DNA of 64,000 nucleotides from Sinohyriopsis cumingii (GCA_028554795.2 CM068842.1:52445574-52509573); one strand, 5' to 3'. Counted from the stretch's first letter, positions 34,647 through 48,970 are shown. Made by a program: numbers and translations. Notes: generated by a model not told the origin, from the letters alone.

Positions 34647-34690
34647 GGGGGCCCCAAGTGGCCGAGAGGTCTAAGCACTCTCCGTTATGG
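34647..34690 (+). mobile_element. Truncated family B SINE head at the duplication junction
   Basis: The SINE head 'gggggccccaagtggccgag' continues to 'ctccgttatgg' and is then cut off; the next base (34,691) belongs to the middle of polymerase relic B. The uninterrupted version of this SINE is at 51,568-51,800, so this is the novel joint created by the duplication. Confidence 0.93.
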
Positions 34691-36937
34691 CTCATCGAGC
34701 TTGCTAGAAGAGCATTCAAGAAAGTATCTGTTTTCATTGCCCTCACTGTAGCCAGACTCCTGGAGGAAGTGAAATAAAATGTTTTGAGGACCTAACACGC
34801 TTGCGATTTCGCCCGATGCATCTTAGACCCTATCAACTAAACGTGGAGTCAAGAGCACATTGAATGTTACGGAGACTGTCATCGCTGTTACGTTGATGGC
34901 TTACAATTTCTCGTGATGCGATGGACAATTTCTTCTGACACACTATACAGAACAAGGCACCAAATGTCCTCAAGTCACTATGAGCCAAAATCATCGCTAT
35001 GCAAGTGTGAGAAACATAGTTTAAAGATTCCATGAGTTACTTAGCAAGGCCTTTAAGTCGAATGCATAAAACATTTGGAATGACAGAAATGGCCAAAGTA
35101 TATTTTCCATTCTTTTTCAATACCAAAGCCACTCAAACACAAAGACTTGAAACTTTTGTCTGACTACTACGATTACGACCATGACAACATGCGTTCCAAC
35201 GTTGACATTTTACTCTGTTGATGCGGAAAGTTTCGAGAACTTTTTATAGAGCACGGATGGATCGATCCATTGAAAGAAGCCTGCAACATCGCCAAAGCGT
35301 GTTCCGTAGTGTACAACTAGCGATTCATACCCGAGAGCACCATTGCCATATAAGTCCTCAAACTTCTGAATTCATCGAGCGTCGATAATAGGTCAGGGCT
35401 CTGTCCTGAATACATTAGTTGTGTAAAATAGGAAGACAAATGGATATAACATGCCAACAACGGAGGATGTAAAAAGAAAGCAACGGAGGATGTAAAAAGA
35501 AAATTGGAGCATATTTCTTGGACAGTTGGGACTTAGAAGACCCCAAGATCGTGTACGAGATTATGGGATGCTTACTTGTCAACGACGATTGAAGGTAAAA
35601 CCATAAAGATACAGAATTACTGAAATATGGGAACACAAGTACGACCGCCGTTTGAATACCGATCCCGAGTTTAAACGCATCTTCGAAAGTTACAACCTAG
35701 TGGATCCTCAAAACCCACAATATAGTTTGTTTAGAGGACGAACGAATGCCACATGTTTGCTGTACCATGCGGACGAGAAGAAAAGAGAAGAAATCAAATA
35801 CCTGGACATGTGTCCCCTGTATCCTTGGGTGTGCAAAATATAGTCAGCTTGCAGCAGGGCACCCACAATTGCTGATGGAACACATCGACTTGAAGAACAT
35901 ACAACATATGAAGGATTGATTAAATACAAAGTCTTGCCTCTGACCCACTTGTACCATCCGGTCTTACCGTACGATTGAACATAGGTCAGTGTGGAATTCA
36001 TTCTAGCTCTTTATTTGTAATACCAATTATTAGAAGTGTACGAAATTTACCCCCTTTCCCAAGACAGAAGAGCAACAAAAGGGCGACGGCAGTTAGAAAG
36101 GCATTTTCTCAAAATATGTGGATGCCTTTTTGAAAGTCAAACAAGAAGCCAGTGTCTATCCTTCCTGGAATTAGACTCCCGAAGACCAAGACATTTTTCA
36201 AAGAGAAGTACCGTTCTATAGAGGACATCACTTTAGGCTACGTGAGAAAAAAAAACAACAACGAAGGAAGACATTATTTTGCCAAAATCATGTTGAATTG
36301 CCTGTGGAGCAATATGGCACAACGAACGTCTTTACCTAAGACGGAGTACATGGCAGAGCCATGTCGCAACTATGACATGATTTTCGACAACAGTAAATAT
36401 ATGAAACACATGGACGTCGTTCGCCAAAATCTGATCCTGGTGAATTACGAAAAATGACCAGAGTTTGTACAGGCCAGCAAGTTTGGAAATGTCATAAATA
36501 CACCCTAAAAATGATGACCCATGCTCGCTTAAAAACTGTACGAAGACTGACACCAGTTAGGACATCGCGTCCTGTACAATGACACGGACAGCTGCGTATA
36601 CATCCATTGCCCTGGTCGTCCTCACCCGGAAACTAAAGGAAACCGTTTAGGAACCTGGACGGATGACCACTCCGAAAACAAAATTCTGACTTTGGCTAGC
36701 GGAAGTCCTAAAACTTACGGCTACGAATACAGAGACAAACGAGAAGAATTGCACACCGACTGCAAAGTAAAAGGATTGACGCTGAATCATCGAATGAGTC
36801 AACTGGAGAACTTTGGCGTGCCGAAAGAAGCTTTGCAGTCTTCAGAGGATCAAGACTGTAGAGTGACCACCTACGAGCCACACGAAACTGCACGTTTATC
36901 CACTCACAAAATCGTCAGCCGAGCTTTGGAAAAATAA
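34691..36937 (+). pseudogene. Protein-primed family B DNA polymerase remnant, relic B, copy 2 (5' truncated)
   Basis: It is identical to the corresponding part of copy 1 but lacks everything before 17,770 of that copy, because the duplication breakpoint lies inside the gene. Motif A-like block in 35,652-35,843; motif B-like block in 36,152-36,457; intact motif C (YNDTDS) at 36,575-36,592. All frame breaks are shared with copy 1, so the gene was already dead before duplication. Confidence 0.85.
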
Positions 36938-37400
36938 ATAACCAATACAATCGTCTACCAGAAGCGTGTGCGTCTTCTCAAACACTTCTCTTTACTGTAT
37001 GAGCAGGCCGATATTGGCCAGTATATAAATGGGAAAACTTCCAAGACCGACACTTCATTGTGACTACAAAATGCCAAGAAAGAAAGATAAATCATTTTAC
37101 ACACACACAAGTTCAGTGATAAACACGAGTACGATGCCATGCTTAATGCCCTGCGAAGCTATCGATTCAGCACGACATGGGCATTTTCTCTAGTACTATC
37201 ACTATGTCCACCAAAGAAAGTATTGCTATCCATGTAAAACCTTCGGATGTAAAGTGGTGCTGTTTATTTCTGTCCACCTGTCAGCGGACTGGATGCTACA
37301 CTGCAGCTAAATTTTTGTCATTAAATACCTAAGTCCACCACCCTACGAATATATTTCATGCCTGATTAAACTACTTCGGGTACCATCACCACCTCAACGA

Positions 37401-37827
37401 AATGCACACTTCACAGAGGAATGCACGTTCTGTGCGGCTTTGACTGGCTAGTGCGACTTTGAAAGTAGATTCCAAATATTCAAAGGAAAGTGCCAAATAT
37501 ATGGGAGGACCTACACCCGAAGAATTAGCCAGAGCTGAATTTATCTACTTGGGAGAAGGAGACAAAGTCAAGTGTTCAGTTGGGGTATGTCACTTCACGA
37601 GAGCAGATGGACAAGGCTTACCTGGCGCATTCTCGTTAGACTCTGCACTGTCACTACCTGACCCAAATAATTTGTCTATCACCTTCTACAAGAATCCTGT
37701 CTGGCTAGGAGTTACAAGTTGGACAACACCATTGACTCATCAGAGTCAAGTATATAAGCCCAATTTGAAAAATAATATTCAAAGATTGCCATGCCAATTG
37801 CAAGAAAAGATCTACCAGGAAGTTTGA
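37401..37827 (+). pseudogene. BIR (inhibitor-of-apoptosis) domain-like fragment, copy 2
   Basis: Identical duplicate of 20,480-20,906, with the same open frame at 37,459-37,827 and the same altered C-x4-C cysteine spacing. Confidence 0.6.
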
Positions 37828-38503
37828 ATTGGGCTTGCAAGAGAAAAGGCTAAATTTGGGACTGGAACTTTTTGTGTCAAGAAATTCACAACAGGAAAGT
37901 GAATAGAGTGAACAGAGTAATTAGATTTCTCTGGATCAAGACTTTGTTCTTTGGCATATTCCTCTTTAAATCATTTACATTAGAAGATTTCCATGTCATT
38001 CTACCCTCATTGGTAGTGGTCAGATAATAGTCTCTACATCGATCATTTCAATTTTGGGACAAAACTGTGAATAGCTAAAGACCTTCACAATTTTCCTGTC
38101 ATGGGTATAAAACTTTGCTACCATTCCATGACCTTTTTCAGTAGCTTTTCCTTCCTTAGAAGGAAATCAATAACCACATTCAGACTTTGGGAGATAACCA
38201 AAACATTTTACAAGACCGTTTCCCTTGAATTTTGGACTAAAGCTTTATTGACTTTGGATGCTTACGAAAATGTGTGTAGCTTGTGACCTACACCCTCACT
38301 GGAAAGATGTACAGTGTTGGGCTCAATGCTTGGATGCAAGGAGTGGCTTACTAAGATAAAGACATTTGTTATTGATTCCAGAAATGAGATGGATTAAAAA
38401 CCTAAAGTGAAAATATGAAATTTAAACCCGTGTTAGCCAAAGTTACAGAATAGACCAGATAGAGCAAAACCAAATTCAGGACAGTAGTAGCAGTACCGTA
38501 GTC

Positions 38504-38629
38504 AACATCGACACGAATGAAATGCTATTCTGGGAGGAAACATTAGACTGTCAATAGTGTAGAGACAACATCGACACGAATGAAACGGCATTCTGGGAGG
38601 AATAATTAGACTGTCAATAGTGTAGAGAC
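38504..38629 (+). repeat. 63-bp tandem duplication, copy 2
   Basis: Duplicate of 21,583-21,708. Both 63-bp units and their internal differences are retained. Confidence 0.92.
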
Positions 38630-39640
38630 TAAAATAAGATTACTGAGAGTCATATAATTTCTAGGACACCACACATTCATCGAAAATGTTGTACAGTGAC
38701 TTGTATGTATTGGACTGTGATCATTTTGCTTTGCATGTTAGCAATGCATGGGATTCTTTGGTTCTTATGTATTTTCGTATTTCGTGTCAAATGGCAATTT
38801 TTAACTCAGTAAATGTGTATTGAACAGTGTAAAATCTTTTCCTTATCTATGCTGTTTGCAAAAATTCTGAAAACCATTGTTATGGCTACATGTTCCTCTT
38901 CTACTGTGTCCTCTTCCCTCAATGTTATTGATGAAAAGTTATACTGTTAGTTGGGAGAGAATGTATCTTCGCCATCCCTTTAATCTATTTGATCGCTCGT
39001 CCACCCCAAAACACCTTGTGTTGTGTTACAGAGTGGCAATCGGCTTATAGATTGTCACTCTGTTTGACCAAACATTGGATGTGTTGTCGGTCCTGTCGAA
39101 AGCCTTTCACATTCATGTGAAAATAACTCAATCAGCACTGAAAGAAATCATAGATATTTTGTTGAATGTTGTTTTTTTGTTGTCACTATCGAGTTCAAGT
39201 ATCATTCGTCAATGGTTAGCAAAACTCAATGAAAAATCAAATTAAACTGTTCAGTTAAAGAGATAGTACTATAACCCTTTGGCTTATTGACGGTCAGCAC
39301 CAATTCAGTCGATTTCGGGTTATAGAGGTCCATGCCATAAAGTCATCTCAGGATCACTTTGGTTATTAGGTTGGAACCCTTTCATATATATAAAACTGAA
39401 GACATCACATCATGCTTATACCGGCTCTATTTTTCCAAATAAAATGCATCTAATGATTTGAAGAGCAGAGCAAAAGGGATAGATAATACTTCTTTTTCGT
39501 TAAGAAGCGGAGTTGATCAAATGGAAAAGTTGAAAAGTTGCAATTTTTTAAAATTGATTTAATAAGTTATTAAGTTGAAGAAAAACAATATTACACAGAG
39601 CCTTAATAACCATGCGGAGACATCTCAGAATTAATATATA

Positions 39641-41211
39641 TGATCATTGGGGCGACTTCTCCTGACACCTGGGATGAGTTCTCCCAGGGCGAGTTCTCCA
39701 TGGGTTGAGTTCTTGCAGAGCGAGTTCTCCATAATTCGTTCGATATTTTGCAAGATTTAGATTCGGACATAGAAGTTTCTGAGATTGAATCGTCAGAAGA
39801 AGAGGCTGTTAACAGCGATGGTGATAGAGTTCTTGCGGATCTAGCAGATTGGGCGATCATCTTCGGCCTGTCCAAATCAATGATTTTAGTGGACCAAATC
39901 CCGGACCTAGAACGAACATGGATAAGAAAAAAAAGAGAAATTGATTTATTTTAATGTGTTATTTCCAGTGGAACTGTACTCGGACATTGCAAACAAAACC
40001 TAAAGCATATGCCCAAAAATGCATCTTGGTATCACCAAAGAAAAGGTGGTATCCAACACCAGACGAAATAAAAGCTCTGATTGGGGCTCATTTTATTATG
40101 GAAGTCCTTCCAGCACCAGTCCAAAATATGTATTGGTATAAGGACAAAGTTTTCCATACTTCCTGCATTGAACTGAAATTTAGTTGTGCAAGACACAGAA
40201 ATATTTTCATGTGACTGACACCAGCAACAAACACCTCGAAGAACATCTGGTCACGACAAACTGGCACACATTCGACCAATATTGGAGTGTAACCGCAACA
40301 CATGCACTATAGAATAAAAACCACGTTGTGACGTGTCGATTGACGAAGGAATGATTGGATTTTCAGGATGACTGGGCTTTAATCAGTACGTGCCTTTAAA
40401 ACCGACAAAGAGAACAAAGAGAATTGAATCTTGGATAAAGGGTTGTTCTTGATTTGATGGAACATTTATTTCGTTTTGGACACCTTGTCTATATCAACAG
40501 TTATTTTTATAACTACAGACCTATTTCTTCAGCTTTGACAAAAAGGTACGTATGGCTGCAGAACAGTTAGATCAAATCGAAAGGGTCTTCCATCTGGATT
40601 ACAAAAAGTAAAGCTGAAGGAGTAGGGCCAAAGCAAAATGAAACAAAAAAGAAACATGAGAGTTACAGTTTGGTGTGACAAGAAGAATATCACTATACTG
40701 TGTTCCAACCGTGATGGTGAGGCCACATCTGTTAGCCAGAAGCAGAAAGATGGTTCCATCAAAGATATTCCATGTCCACTCCCAGTCAAACTTCAAATGT
40801 CCATGAATGGAGTAGACCATGGCGGATCAAATGCGAGCAACTGGTAGAAAGTCCTTGATATGGTGGAAGTATCTGGGTTCTTTTTCCTTTTCGATATATC
40901 AATAGTAAATTCATATTTGCTGGTGAAAGAATCGCGGAACCATAACATCGTCACCAAAAACAACAGGGAAAGAGCTAGAACCTAGTTGGAATTTAGAATG
41001 AATCTTGCACATCAACTACTTGGAGGATTTGTAGGTGAAAGGAAAAGAGAAGTAGAAGTTCAACCCCCACATCAGCAAGGTTTTCTTAATGGGCAGTGGT
41101 CATGCCAAAGACAAAAAACTGCAAAATGTGTTCACTGAACAAAGTTCGATCTGAACCACCAGCAGGATGTGAACAATGCCAAGTAAAAGTATGTGCAAAT
41201 TAAGATTTTCT
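39641..41211 (+). pseudogene. piggyBac-type transposase remnant, copy 2
   Basis: Identical duplicate of 22,720-24,290, with the same N-terminal acidic frame (39,748-39,954), conserved block (39,954-40,214), degraded middle and 'MNGVD' block (in 40,638-40,847). It arose by the segmental duplication and not by transposition. Confidence 0.85.
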
Positions 41212-44200
41212 GGTTTATTTCAATGAAATTAAGGGATAATATCATATTTCTAAAAATGTTGCACATAATTTTGTAAGTAGTGGATAACTGAGTTGTGAAA
41301 GACTTGGACAAATATGAAGAAAAAAAAACAGATCACTGTGTAGACAAATTCCTTTAGAATAATTGGTGAAAATTTCGTGGATTTTTATTGCATATAAGAA
41401 GAGAAATTAAGGTAAGGGTGAATGCATGTGCATGATGTTTACAAAATTTACCAAATAGGTAAAAACTCTCTGGGGCACAAGCAGTTAGACACATCTCACT
41501 GTTGCTGGGGCATGGCATCAGTGATACTGATAACAGTGCTGGGGCTGGATAAGTTAAAAGATAGAATTGGTTCATCATAGAATCAAGTGATCATTTGAAG
41601 TCACTGCCTTGTACAACTTCATAACCTGCTTATTTCCTGTTCACTAAAACTTCAATGTGGCTGTTATTGGTGGTCCTTTCGCTTTTTCTTCTCCAAACTC
41701 TCTACTGTCTCACCTCTTTCGGCCCTCAAACTTTGTTTGGGTAGGTGAATACATAAGTATGTAGATACTTAGATAAATAGGTAGGTAGATACATCCGTGG
41801 TTCTATTTCCCCTTTTAAAATAAACAGAGAAGCCAAATCTTCTGTTAGATATCCTACTAGGAATAGATCATTACTCCCATCTGGTTATGTCAGTTATCGT
41901 CCTATCGGAATTCAAACAGATACAAAAGGCTATCTGGTCAAGCCAAACATGGCAGACCATAAACAAACCTAGTTTCATAAGATTAATGTACTTCCTAATG
42001 GCTATTTCATCACTGACTCACATTAACATCATACAAGACATAACAGTTCCGTTCTCATCTCATTTACACAAATGAATGTATGAAATTCATTATATGGCTT
42101 AAATACGTTATTTTCAGTGAATACACACATTCAAGTCTTTAGAATACATGAAATCTCACTTTAGAGCTTAACAACGTTAATTTCAGTCAATATGCACTGA
42201 AGTTTTTATCATATGTGAAATCATCTAAGATCAGAGAAGTCACACAGATTCTCGTAACTCATATCAACTAAAGTAATGCATGAAATTTTAGAATACCTGA
42301 TTCCTATAACAATCAAGATCACAAATTCAAACAATTCGTCAAACTTATATAAAGAAGAGCATTGTACGAATTCAGATAGATGAACACAGTATTACTCATA
42401 TCAAGAAAACTGATCTGTGGACTAAAACAAATAAATTCATGCAAACATAAGCAAATAAATTTAAGTAAATCATTATATTGGTATCAATGAATTACATGAG
42501 ATTGATGCAAATACTTTGTGCTTTCAAGCTTTGCTCACTTCTACCACCAGAATTGTGTACGTTGACTTTCCAGACATCCAGTCCCTTGGATAAATGTTTT
42601 ATGAGAGAATTTCTTCTAAATTCAATCTTAGAGTCTCCTATATTTTATCCTCTTGCAGGAAAACGTAGACTAAATTTTGCAATGAGGCATATGAAAACCA
42701 AGAAATTTCATGTGGGAAACATGCCCCTTATTTAGTGTAACCAATCAGGATTAAATATATCAACTGCCTTTTATAACTAGGCACCAAAATTGCGGTCAGC
42801 CTGACTTCTAGATTTCCAAATAACTAATTCTGGACAATCTCAACTCTTGACATTTTTTATACAATGATCGAAGTTAACCTTTTCCTTCCAGTCTGACTGT
42901 TAAATAAACAAAGGCCTAATTAAGAATCCCTTCCTTTCATGACATACATTAAAAATCATTGCAGTATAGTGATTTAACATGCACCTGTCCCCATAAATCT
43001 AATTAATTGTTCTCTTGCCCAAATTAATGTGCTCTTTATAGATCAGCAGAAATCTGAACCCTTACAATAACTATTCTGAAAAAGATGAAAAAACATAAAG
43101 ATGGTTTTGTGAACATTATAGTTATCTTTTATCTATAGCTAGGAAATGTAGTGTGTATCAATAACCAAAAGAATGAAATAAATGAAGTCGAGTGTGACTC
43201 CACAGTGTTGTGAACCTTGTAAATATGTTTGTTTTTAAAAAAAATGGCTGACTTGTTGATTTGTATTGGAGAAGCTTCTCGTTTTGAATAAAAATGTAGT
43301 TTAGTGTGTGTGTGTCTTCTTTTCTCATAAAAAATAAATCTCCCTACTATAATGTGTGCTTGTTATTTGAGGGTTTCATGATCTGAATATAAAGTGGTGT
43401 GAGTATAAAGACAGACTAACTTTGCTTGTGTAATAGAGTGTGTTTGGTATGTTTGGTGATTGTACGTAAATTGTTTGGTATTTTTAAAATGGTTTCATTT
43501 CCCAAAAATTGTTTTTTGTTTGTAATAGTGTCTTTGTATGTAAGTGTATTGGTATGTAAAAAGTTGAAAAGAGGGTTTCTATTAGTTCCATACTACTATC
43601 TCTTTTGGATGTTCTGTATGTGATGCGTAGTTTGTGTGAGGGGGTATGTTTCTTCAAATTGGTGCTTCAGGCATATAAAGTGAAGCATTTGCCTGTCTGG
43701 ATTGACTTGTCTCAGTGACGTGTCTCATTGACAACCTCATTGTCTCACCGACAAGGAATGAACAGAATGTTTTGGTGGAGGTTGAGTATGTTCTAGAAAC
43801 AATAATGGTCTATTGGAGGTACCAAGCCAGTCTTGTGTTGGTGACAAAGTAAGTGGCAACTGTATAAAGCAAGGGAACTTGTCAAAGAGTTATGGTTGGT
43901 GAAGATATTAAAGGGTTCTTCACCTTTCAACACTGTTGAGTGGGTAAATTGAAAGAGGCTTTAGATTTCATGGCACTGTCAGAATTTTTTATTATTAAGG
44001 AGATATTAGTCTGAACAGATTGGTCTTACCTACCAATAATAAGTGTGATTTGGGGAGCATATGCTTTAAAGATGATAAAAAAAAACATGTGAGAAAAGTG
44101 ATGGAAAAGGAAGTGGTAATGATAAAGGTTACCTTGGCAAAAGAGATAAAGTTAAAAGAAAATAGAGAAAAAAGCAGAATTTAACATGTTAAATGAAAAC

Positions 44201-44505
44201 TGGATGAAGGTGCAGGAGCATAAAAAGTTAAGAGCAATGGGACATCCATAAAGAAGAGAAAAAGAAAGGAACAGTACTAGACAAACTGAGGAGATGGTGG
44301 AAGAAGTGGACGAAATAGAAGAAACCAATGGCTCTTTTCAGGGCCCCTCCTATGCCTCAAATCGATATACTCATTGCCCACCAAAATTGTCTTTATTTTG
44401 TGTAAGTATTTGTTCGCATGTGTGTCTATGCTTTGTTTGTACCTATAAACCCTTTGGTCCCTATAAATCTATTCCACATAACCTTTTCCATACCTACCTA
44501 GAGTA
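41212..44505. other. Non-coding region of unit 2
   Basis: Duplicate of 24,291-27,584. No gene recognised; the degenerate 68-bp array recurs at about 42,071-42,231. Confidence 0.45.
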
Positions 44506-44721
44506 ACACATTTTGAGATCAACTTGAACACTGTTACTAAGTTCTGATCCAATTGAGGTCAGCCACTTGTAACCCTGTTCCCATTTTTCCCCAGTATCCA
44601 ATACTGTAATGTCACTTATAGTAATTTTCCACTGACCCCTTAGTGGCCTTCCCATGTTAATTTCTTATCAGACCCTATACATTTTGCTGCCATTTTCTCT
44701 ATATAAAACCGTAAAACTTCT
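44506..44721 (-). repeat. Dispersed repeat DR1 (minus copy, unit 2)
   Basis: Duplicate of 27,585-27,800. The associated 67-codon minus frame lies at 44,640-44,843. Confidence 0.8.
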
Positions 44722-45900
44722 GAGAGCATACAAGCACCTTTAGCATTGCTGATTAAAGCTGCCCCACCCACTGCTGACAAGTCAACCAACTTCTTGGAAC
44801 ATGTACTATACATTTCATGTGAATAATTTTCATCTTTCATCAACCAAGATTTGTAATGCTCTACTGCTCATGTCAAACTCTATCTTGGAATTCTGAAAGC
44901 TAATTGGATTGGCAATCGTCTCAAGTGAATCAAATGGTGTTGACAATACTTTGTGCACATTTTTAGTTAGTCTCGTGACATCCTTTGATTGAAAGATATG
45001 TTACAATAAACATTTTTAAAAAAAATAGTATTTGAAGAAATTGTTTGTTGAATTTTATTTCAGTACTCAAATATATGAATGGAAAACATACATAAATATT
45101 TAATAAATGTCTCTTTGCAAATTCAAATTAAAACATGATGGTATATGATGTAACATGATAATCAGGTCATGACCTCATTGTGGATCTATATTTAGCTCAT
45201 GTGCTATACATTATATAGTGACTTGTAATATCTACCAGCGGCACTTAAATGGACTGCCATTTTTCTTCTTTTTATTACCGTTATGAGACTGAACTTCTGC
45301 TATTAAAGTTTAAGTACTATCAAGTACTTTTGATTGAACAAAATTTTCATTTTCAGGCATTTTCAAGCCTTGACACTGCCATAGTAAAATTCAAACACTT
45401 TCAATATTTTCAAGGATCTGTATCAACCTTGTGGTAGGTGAACCCAGTCCCATCCAATATCCCCACTTAGGATCGACTAGAGTCCAAGGGGTGGGTGGGT
45501 TGTCTGCTGCTTAATGAGACAAGTGGGATAATGAACTCAATAACTAGAGGCAGAAACCAGCAGCCCGAGCAGAGAAGGGTAACTGACCTAACCTTCTGCT
45601 GTCTTGTGAAATCCTGGTCCCAGGAAAATGACTGTACGAGCTCCAGGCCAATCACAGAGTGCAGGAGCAACAGAAAATCTGGATGAGAGGAAGTCTCAGA
45701 AAGTCGACTGGGGAGAATCTTCGTGATGGGTACTGAACCTTGTGTTTGGAATGTATTCAGCACCTAATTCTATTTGAGTCGTCAATATCTATGGTTATCC
45801 TCCACGAGAATAACAGTTCATATTTTATCTGTATTACATTATACCACATTATTTATATTAGTCATTTTTGCAGAATACTTTTTCTTGTTTCAGTCTCAGT

Positions 45901-46181
45901 AACATTTACCTTTGACCTATTGACCCAAAAGTGATAGGCTCCTCTTTGTCTCAAATGCAGGACATCCACAAAGAGTGGTCATAGATCTTTCTTATCTTAA
46001 ATGCAAGCAATTAACACATTCTGGTCTAGGTATCTGATGTACAAGTCAAGTTACTGTGTTGAAATAGTTTCCCTGCATTAGTCCCTATGACCTTTGACCT
46101 CTGAGCTTCAAATCCCTTGGATTCTTTCTTGCCTGAAATGCAATCTACTAACAAAAGGCTGGATATGGTAGATGGTGGTGA
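45901..46181 (+). repeat. Dispersed 'TTTGACCT' repeat, copy 2
   Basis: Duplicate of 28,980-29,260. Confidence 0.55.
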
Positions 46182-47852
46182 ACTTCTTCCTGATCACTAT
46201 GGCACTACCCAGGGACATAACCCTGGGGCAACAGCAGGTTAGCAAGAAAGAGAAGTGTATTATTCAGCTATCAAGTAACTCAGTGAGGGGTTAAAAATTT
46301 AATACTGGAAAAAAATAATAACCTAAAATTGTCTCCTAATTCCATATCCCTATTTTGTGTCTAACCCAAGGGACAGAAGCAGTAAAGGAAAAAAAGGGAA
46401 GTTTGGGAATATAAAATATTGCAAATTTATAGTGAACTGGATAAAAAGTTTAATAAAACAAGAGTGGAATAAAAAAATGCACACCCAGATCTACACTTAC
46501 ATATTGTGTTCGTTGATCATGGTGTTTCCTTTCTGTTCAAACTTATATGCTGATTAAAAAGATGAGCCAGTATGTCTAAACACGATACAACTGCAGACTG
46601 TAGTTGGATGCAAATAAAAGCAATTTTCAAGATCAGGCCTGGAGATCATAAAACCCATGACTTAGGTTTGACAATTTGTCTGAATCATCAATCACAAAGG
46701 ATGTTACTTTGGTAAGCTAGTTTAAAACTGGCTGATATTAGACACCCAATCTCAGACTCAGGTTCCAAGTTTTCTAATCACAAGACCAGGTCTCATATTC
46801 AAGTAATTCCACAATGATTGTTATACTGTTACATAATTTCACTCAATATTTAACTACATTCATCAACTAAATAAATTGCAATTTTCCAATTTTTCATACA
46901 CAAATTACTTTGTTCATTTTTATATATAAAAGATCGAGACTAGGTGAGTACTCCTGTTAAGGACATTTGTGAATCATGGGTAGTCTTATTTAAGAAACAT
47001 TCCTGAAATTTCTCCTTAAACTGAGTATATGTACTATCTGTGTCAACAAGTATAGATAAAAACAAAAGCTAAAACTTGTTAGCTGTTTGAAAGTGTGCTC
47101 ATTTATGCTGATGGGAAGAGGTTAAAATTCATCAATTTGTGGGATATCCCTATGGATAAATTAAACACTTTCCCAGAAACAAACAAAAAATATTGATCAA
47201 AGGACTTAATGTACAGGTTTTCAAACTTTTTTGTGTGGAAATTCTTGATTGCAATAAGACAGGCACAGCAAGAACATTTTAACAAATTCAAAAAAATCAA
47301 TTTAATTAATTTTTAGATGTTTAGTGAAATCTGAGAAAGAATAATACTGGTATTTATCTATTGGACAATCAACTGCTTAAGTGATTCCTGGAATAAGTAC
47401 ACGACAACAGTTATCCCAAATGGTCCACAAACCTTTTGTTATCTGAATCAACAATGTTTAAATACCATTAAAAGGCAGTATGCAAAACAATGATTAAACA
47501 AAATATTTGTTTAAGTATTAAAAAAAGAGTCATTCCCAACAAAGATTCAATACAGACAAAAGAAATTCATATTTATGTTTTGATTCTGATATAAACTTTT
47601 ACTTCTTGATAAAAATGGAATAATCTGTTTTGGGTTAAAGCAACTCTACTTAATGTCATTCATTTTTATATCAATACCTTTGTTCCTTTAAGATCTCCCC
47701 TACAGAAGATAATTACATCATGGGATTGTGCATAATTTTGCCATGTATCCGGTGACACTGTATTTTTCAGTTACAAAAATAAAAAAAATTTAATATTTAG
47801 ATGGAAGACTTTTTTCTTGCAATGAACATGTTCAGACTGGTATAATTGTCTT
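46182..47852. other. AT-rich non-coding region of unit 2
   Basis: Duplicate of 29,261-30,931. No gene recognised. Confidence 0.4.
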
Positions 47853-48146
47853 TCAATCTGAGAACCAGTCACTCCATTCCCAATCTTCAGATCGATATAC
47901 TCTCCAAATATAGAAACAATTCACCATAATTATTTGCAAAATTCGTCCAAGAACAATATCTTGTGGCCAGATTTGATCCAATGCAGCACTCCACCATGAT
48001 GGTTCCGCAGCCAGACTGCTACATTGGTTAAACAAACGTATTGTCGATTGTGTTACCATGAATATGATAGCAAATTTTACAATCAGTGGAGATCGCCATG
48101 GTAACACTATAGGGGCTGCATCTTCTTCTTCTAACGACTTTTCTGA
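47853..48146 (-). CDS. Candidate 3'-terminal coding exon of a membrane protein gene, copy 2
   Basis: Identical duplicate of the exon at 30,932-31,225, with the same polypyrimidine tract and acceptor. If the duplication is real and the parent gene lies on the minus strand, its upstream exons would be expected to the right of each unit or within it. Whether this copy or the first is spliced to them cannot be told here. Confidence 0.5.
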   Translation of the reverse strand, partial: SEKSLEEEDAAPIVLPWRSPLIVKFAIIFMVTQSTIRLFNQCSSLAAEPSWWSAALDQIWPQDIVLGRILQIIMVNCFYIWRVYRSEDWEWSDWFSD

Positions 48147-48368
48147 CTGGAAAAAAAAAAGATATCGAATTAGAAAATTGCTGATTTCTATTATTATAAC
48201 ATAAAAGCACGTAAAATCAACAGATACTGATATTGTATCCTTGATGTTAACCCACCTTTTATATACTGCATTTATATCTCGTGTAACAATGATATGTTCC
48301 TTATGCTTGGTAGTGAGAAAAGAGTAAGATATCCTGAACGAGACATGACTTTGATAGAGGAAGGATGT

Positions 48369-48561
48369 GAAAACATTGGGTGTGTGTGTGGGTGTGTGGG
48401 GGGTTAATGGCACTTTCAACACATTATTGGCTATTTCATGCCAAAGTATCTTTCCCAAAGACGCAGGCAGCAAACCCTGGCTGGCCTGCAAGGGCTCTGA
48501 ACCCACAACATGTGGATGAGTCGGATGCTCATACAACTGAACTACCACAGTTCCCTATTCG
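48369..48561 (-). mobile_element. tRNA-derived SINE, family C (minus strand, copy 2)
   Basis: Duplicate of 31,448-31,640. Confidence 0.7.
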
Positions 48562-48762
48562 AGGCAGAAAAGTCTTACACATGGTCATTTGCAGCTGATT
48601 TGAAGCATCTTTTTTTTGTGATCTTTGCTGTACTCAAACATTAGAATTCACAGACTGCTTCAGTACAGGTTTTCTTTCTTTTTTTCTTTTACAAAACAAT
48701 TTTTGGTTTGCAAATTATATATTTATTTTGTAATTCAACGAGTAAGAATAACATTCATATAT

Positions 48763-48865
48763 CATAGTGTGCCAAGTTCAAATGCTTGATAAATCCATAA
48801 TGATCTGGATACTGGGATTTTATTTCCTTCATGTTCTGGCAAACATTTGAACTTGGCACACTATG
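48763..48865 (+). repeat. Perfect 22-bp inverted repeat with 59-nt loop, copy 2
   Basis: Duplicate of 31,842-31,944. Arms are at 48,763-48,784 and 48,844-48,865. Confidence 0.95.
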
Positions 48866-48970
48866 CTTCACCTAACAGGTTTAATAATTATATCCTGGAA
48901 CTAAGGTATGAGTATGAGTGTTGGAATGTTTTTTTTATAAAAAAATTCAGTCATATCGCTACAATGTTTC

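Larger units (their letters stand above)
17766..34686 (+). repeat. Tandem segmental duplication, unit 1 (16,921 bp)
   Basis: The sequence from 17,766 recurs in direct orientation starting at 34,687. Every recognisable frame, repeat and microsatellite has its counterpart exactly 16,921 bp downstream, with identical translations, so there is no net indel and I see no substitution. At the left edge 'atgg' (17,766-17,769) is followed by the repeated sequence. The same 'atgg' occurs at the junction (34,687-34,690) and at the right edge (51,608-51,611), so the breakpoint cannot be placed more finely than those 4 bp. Confidence 0.98.
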
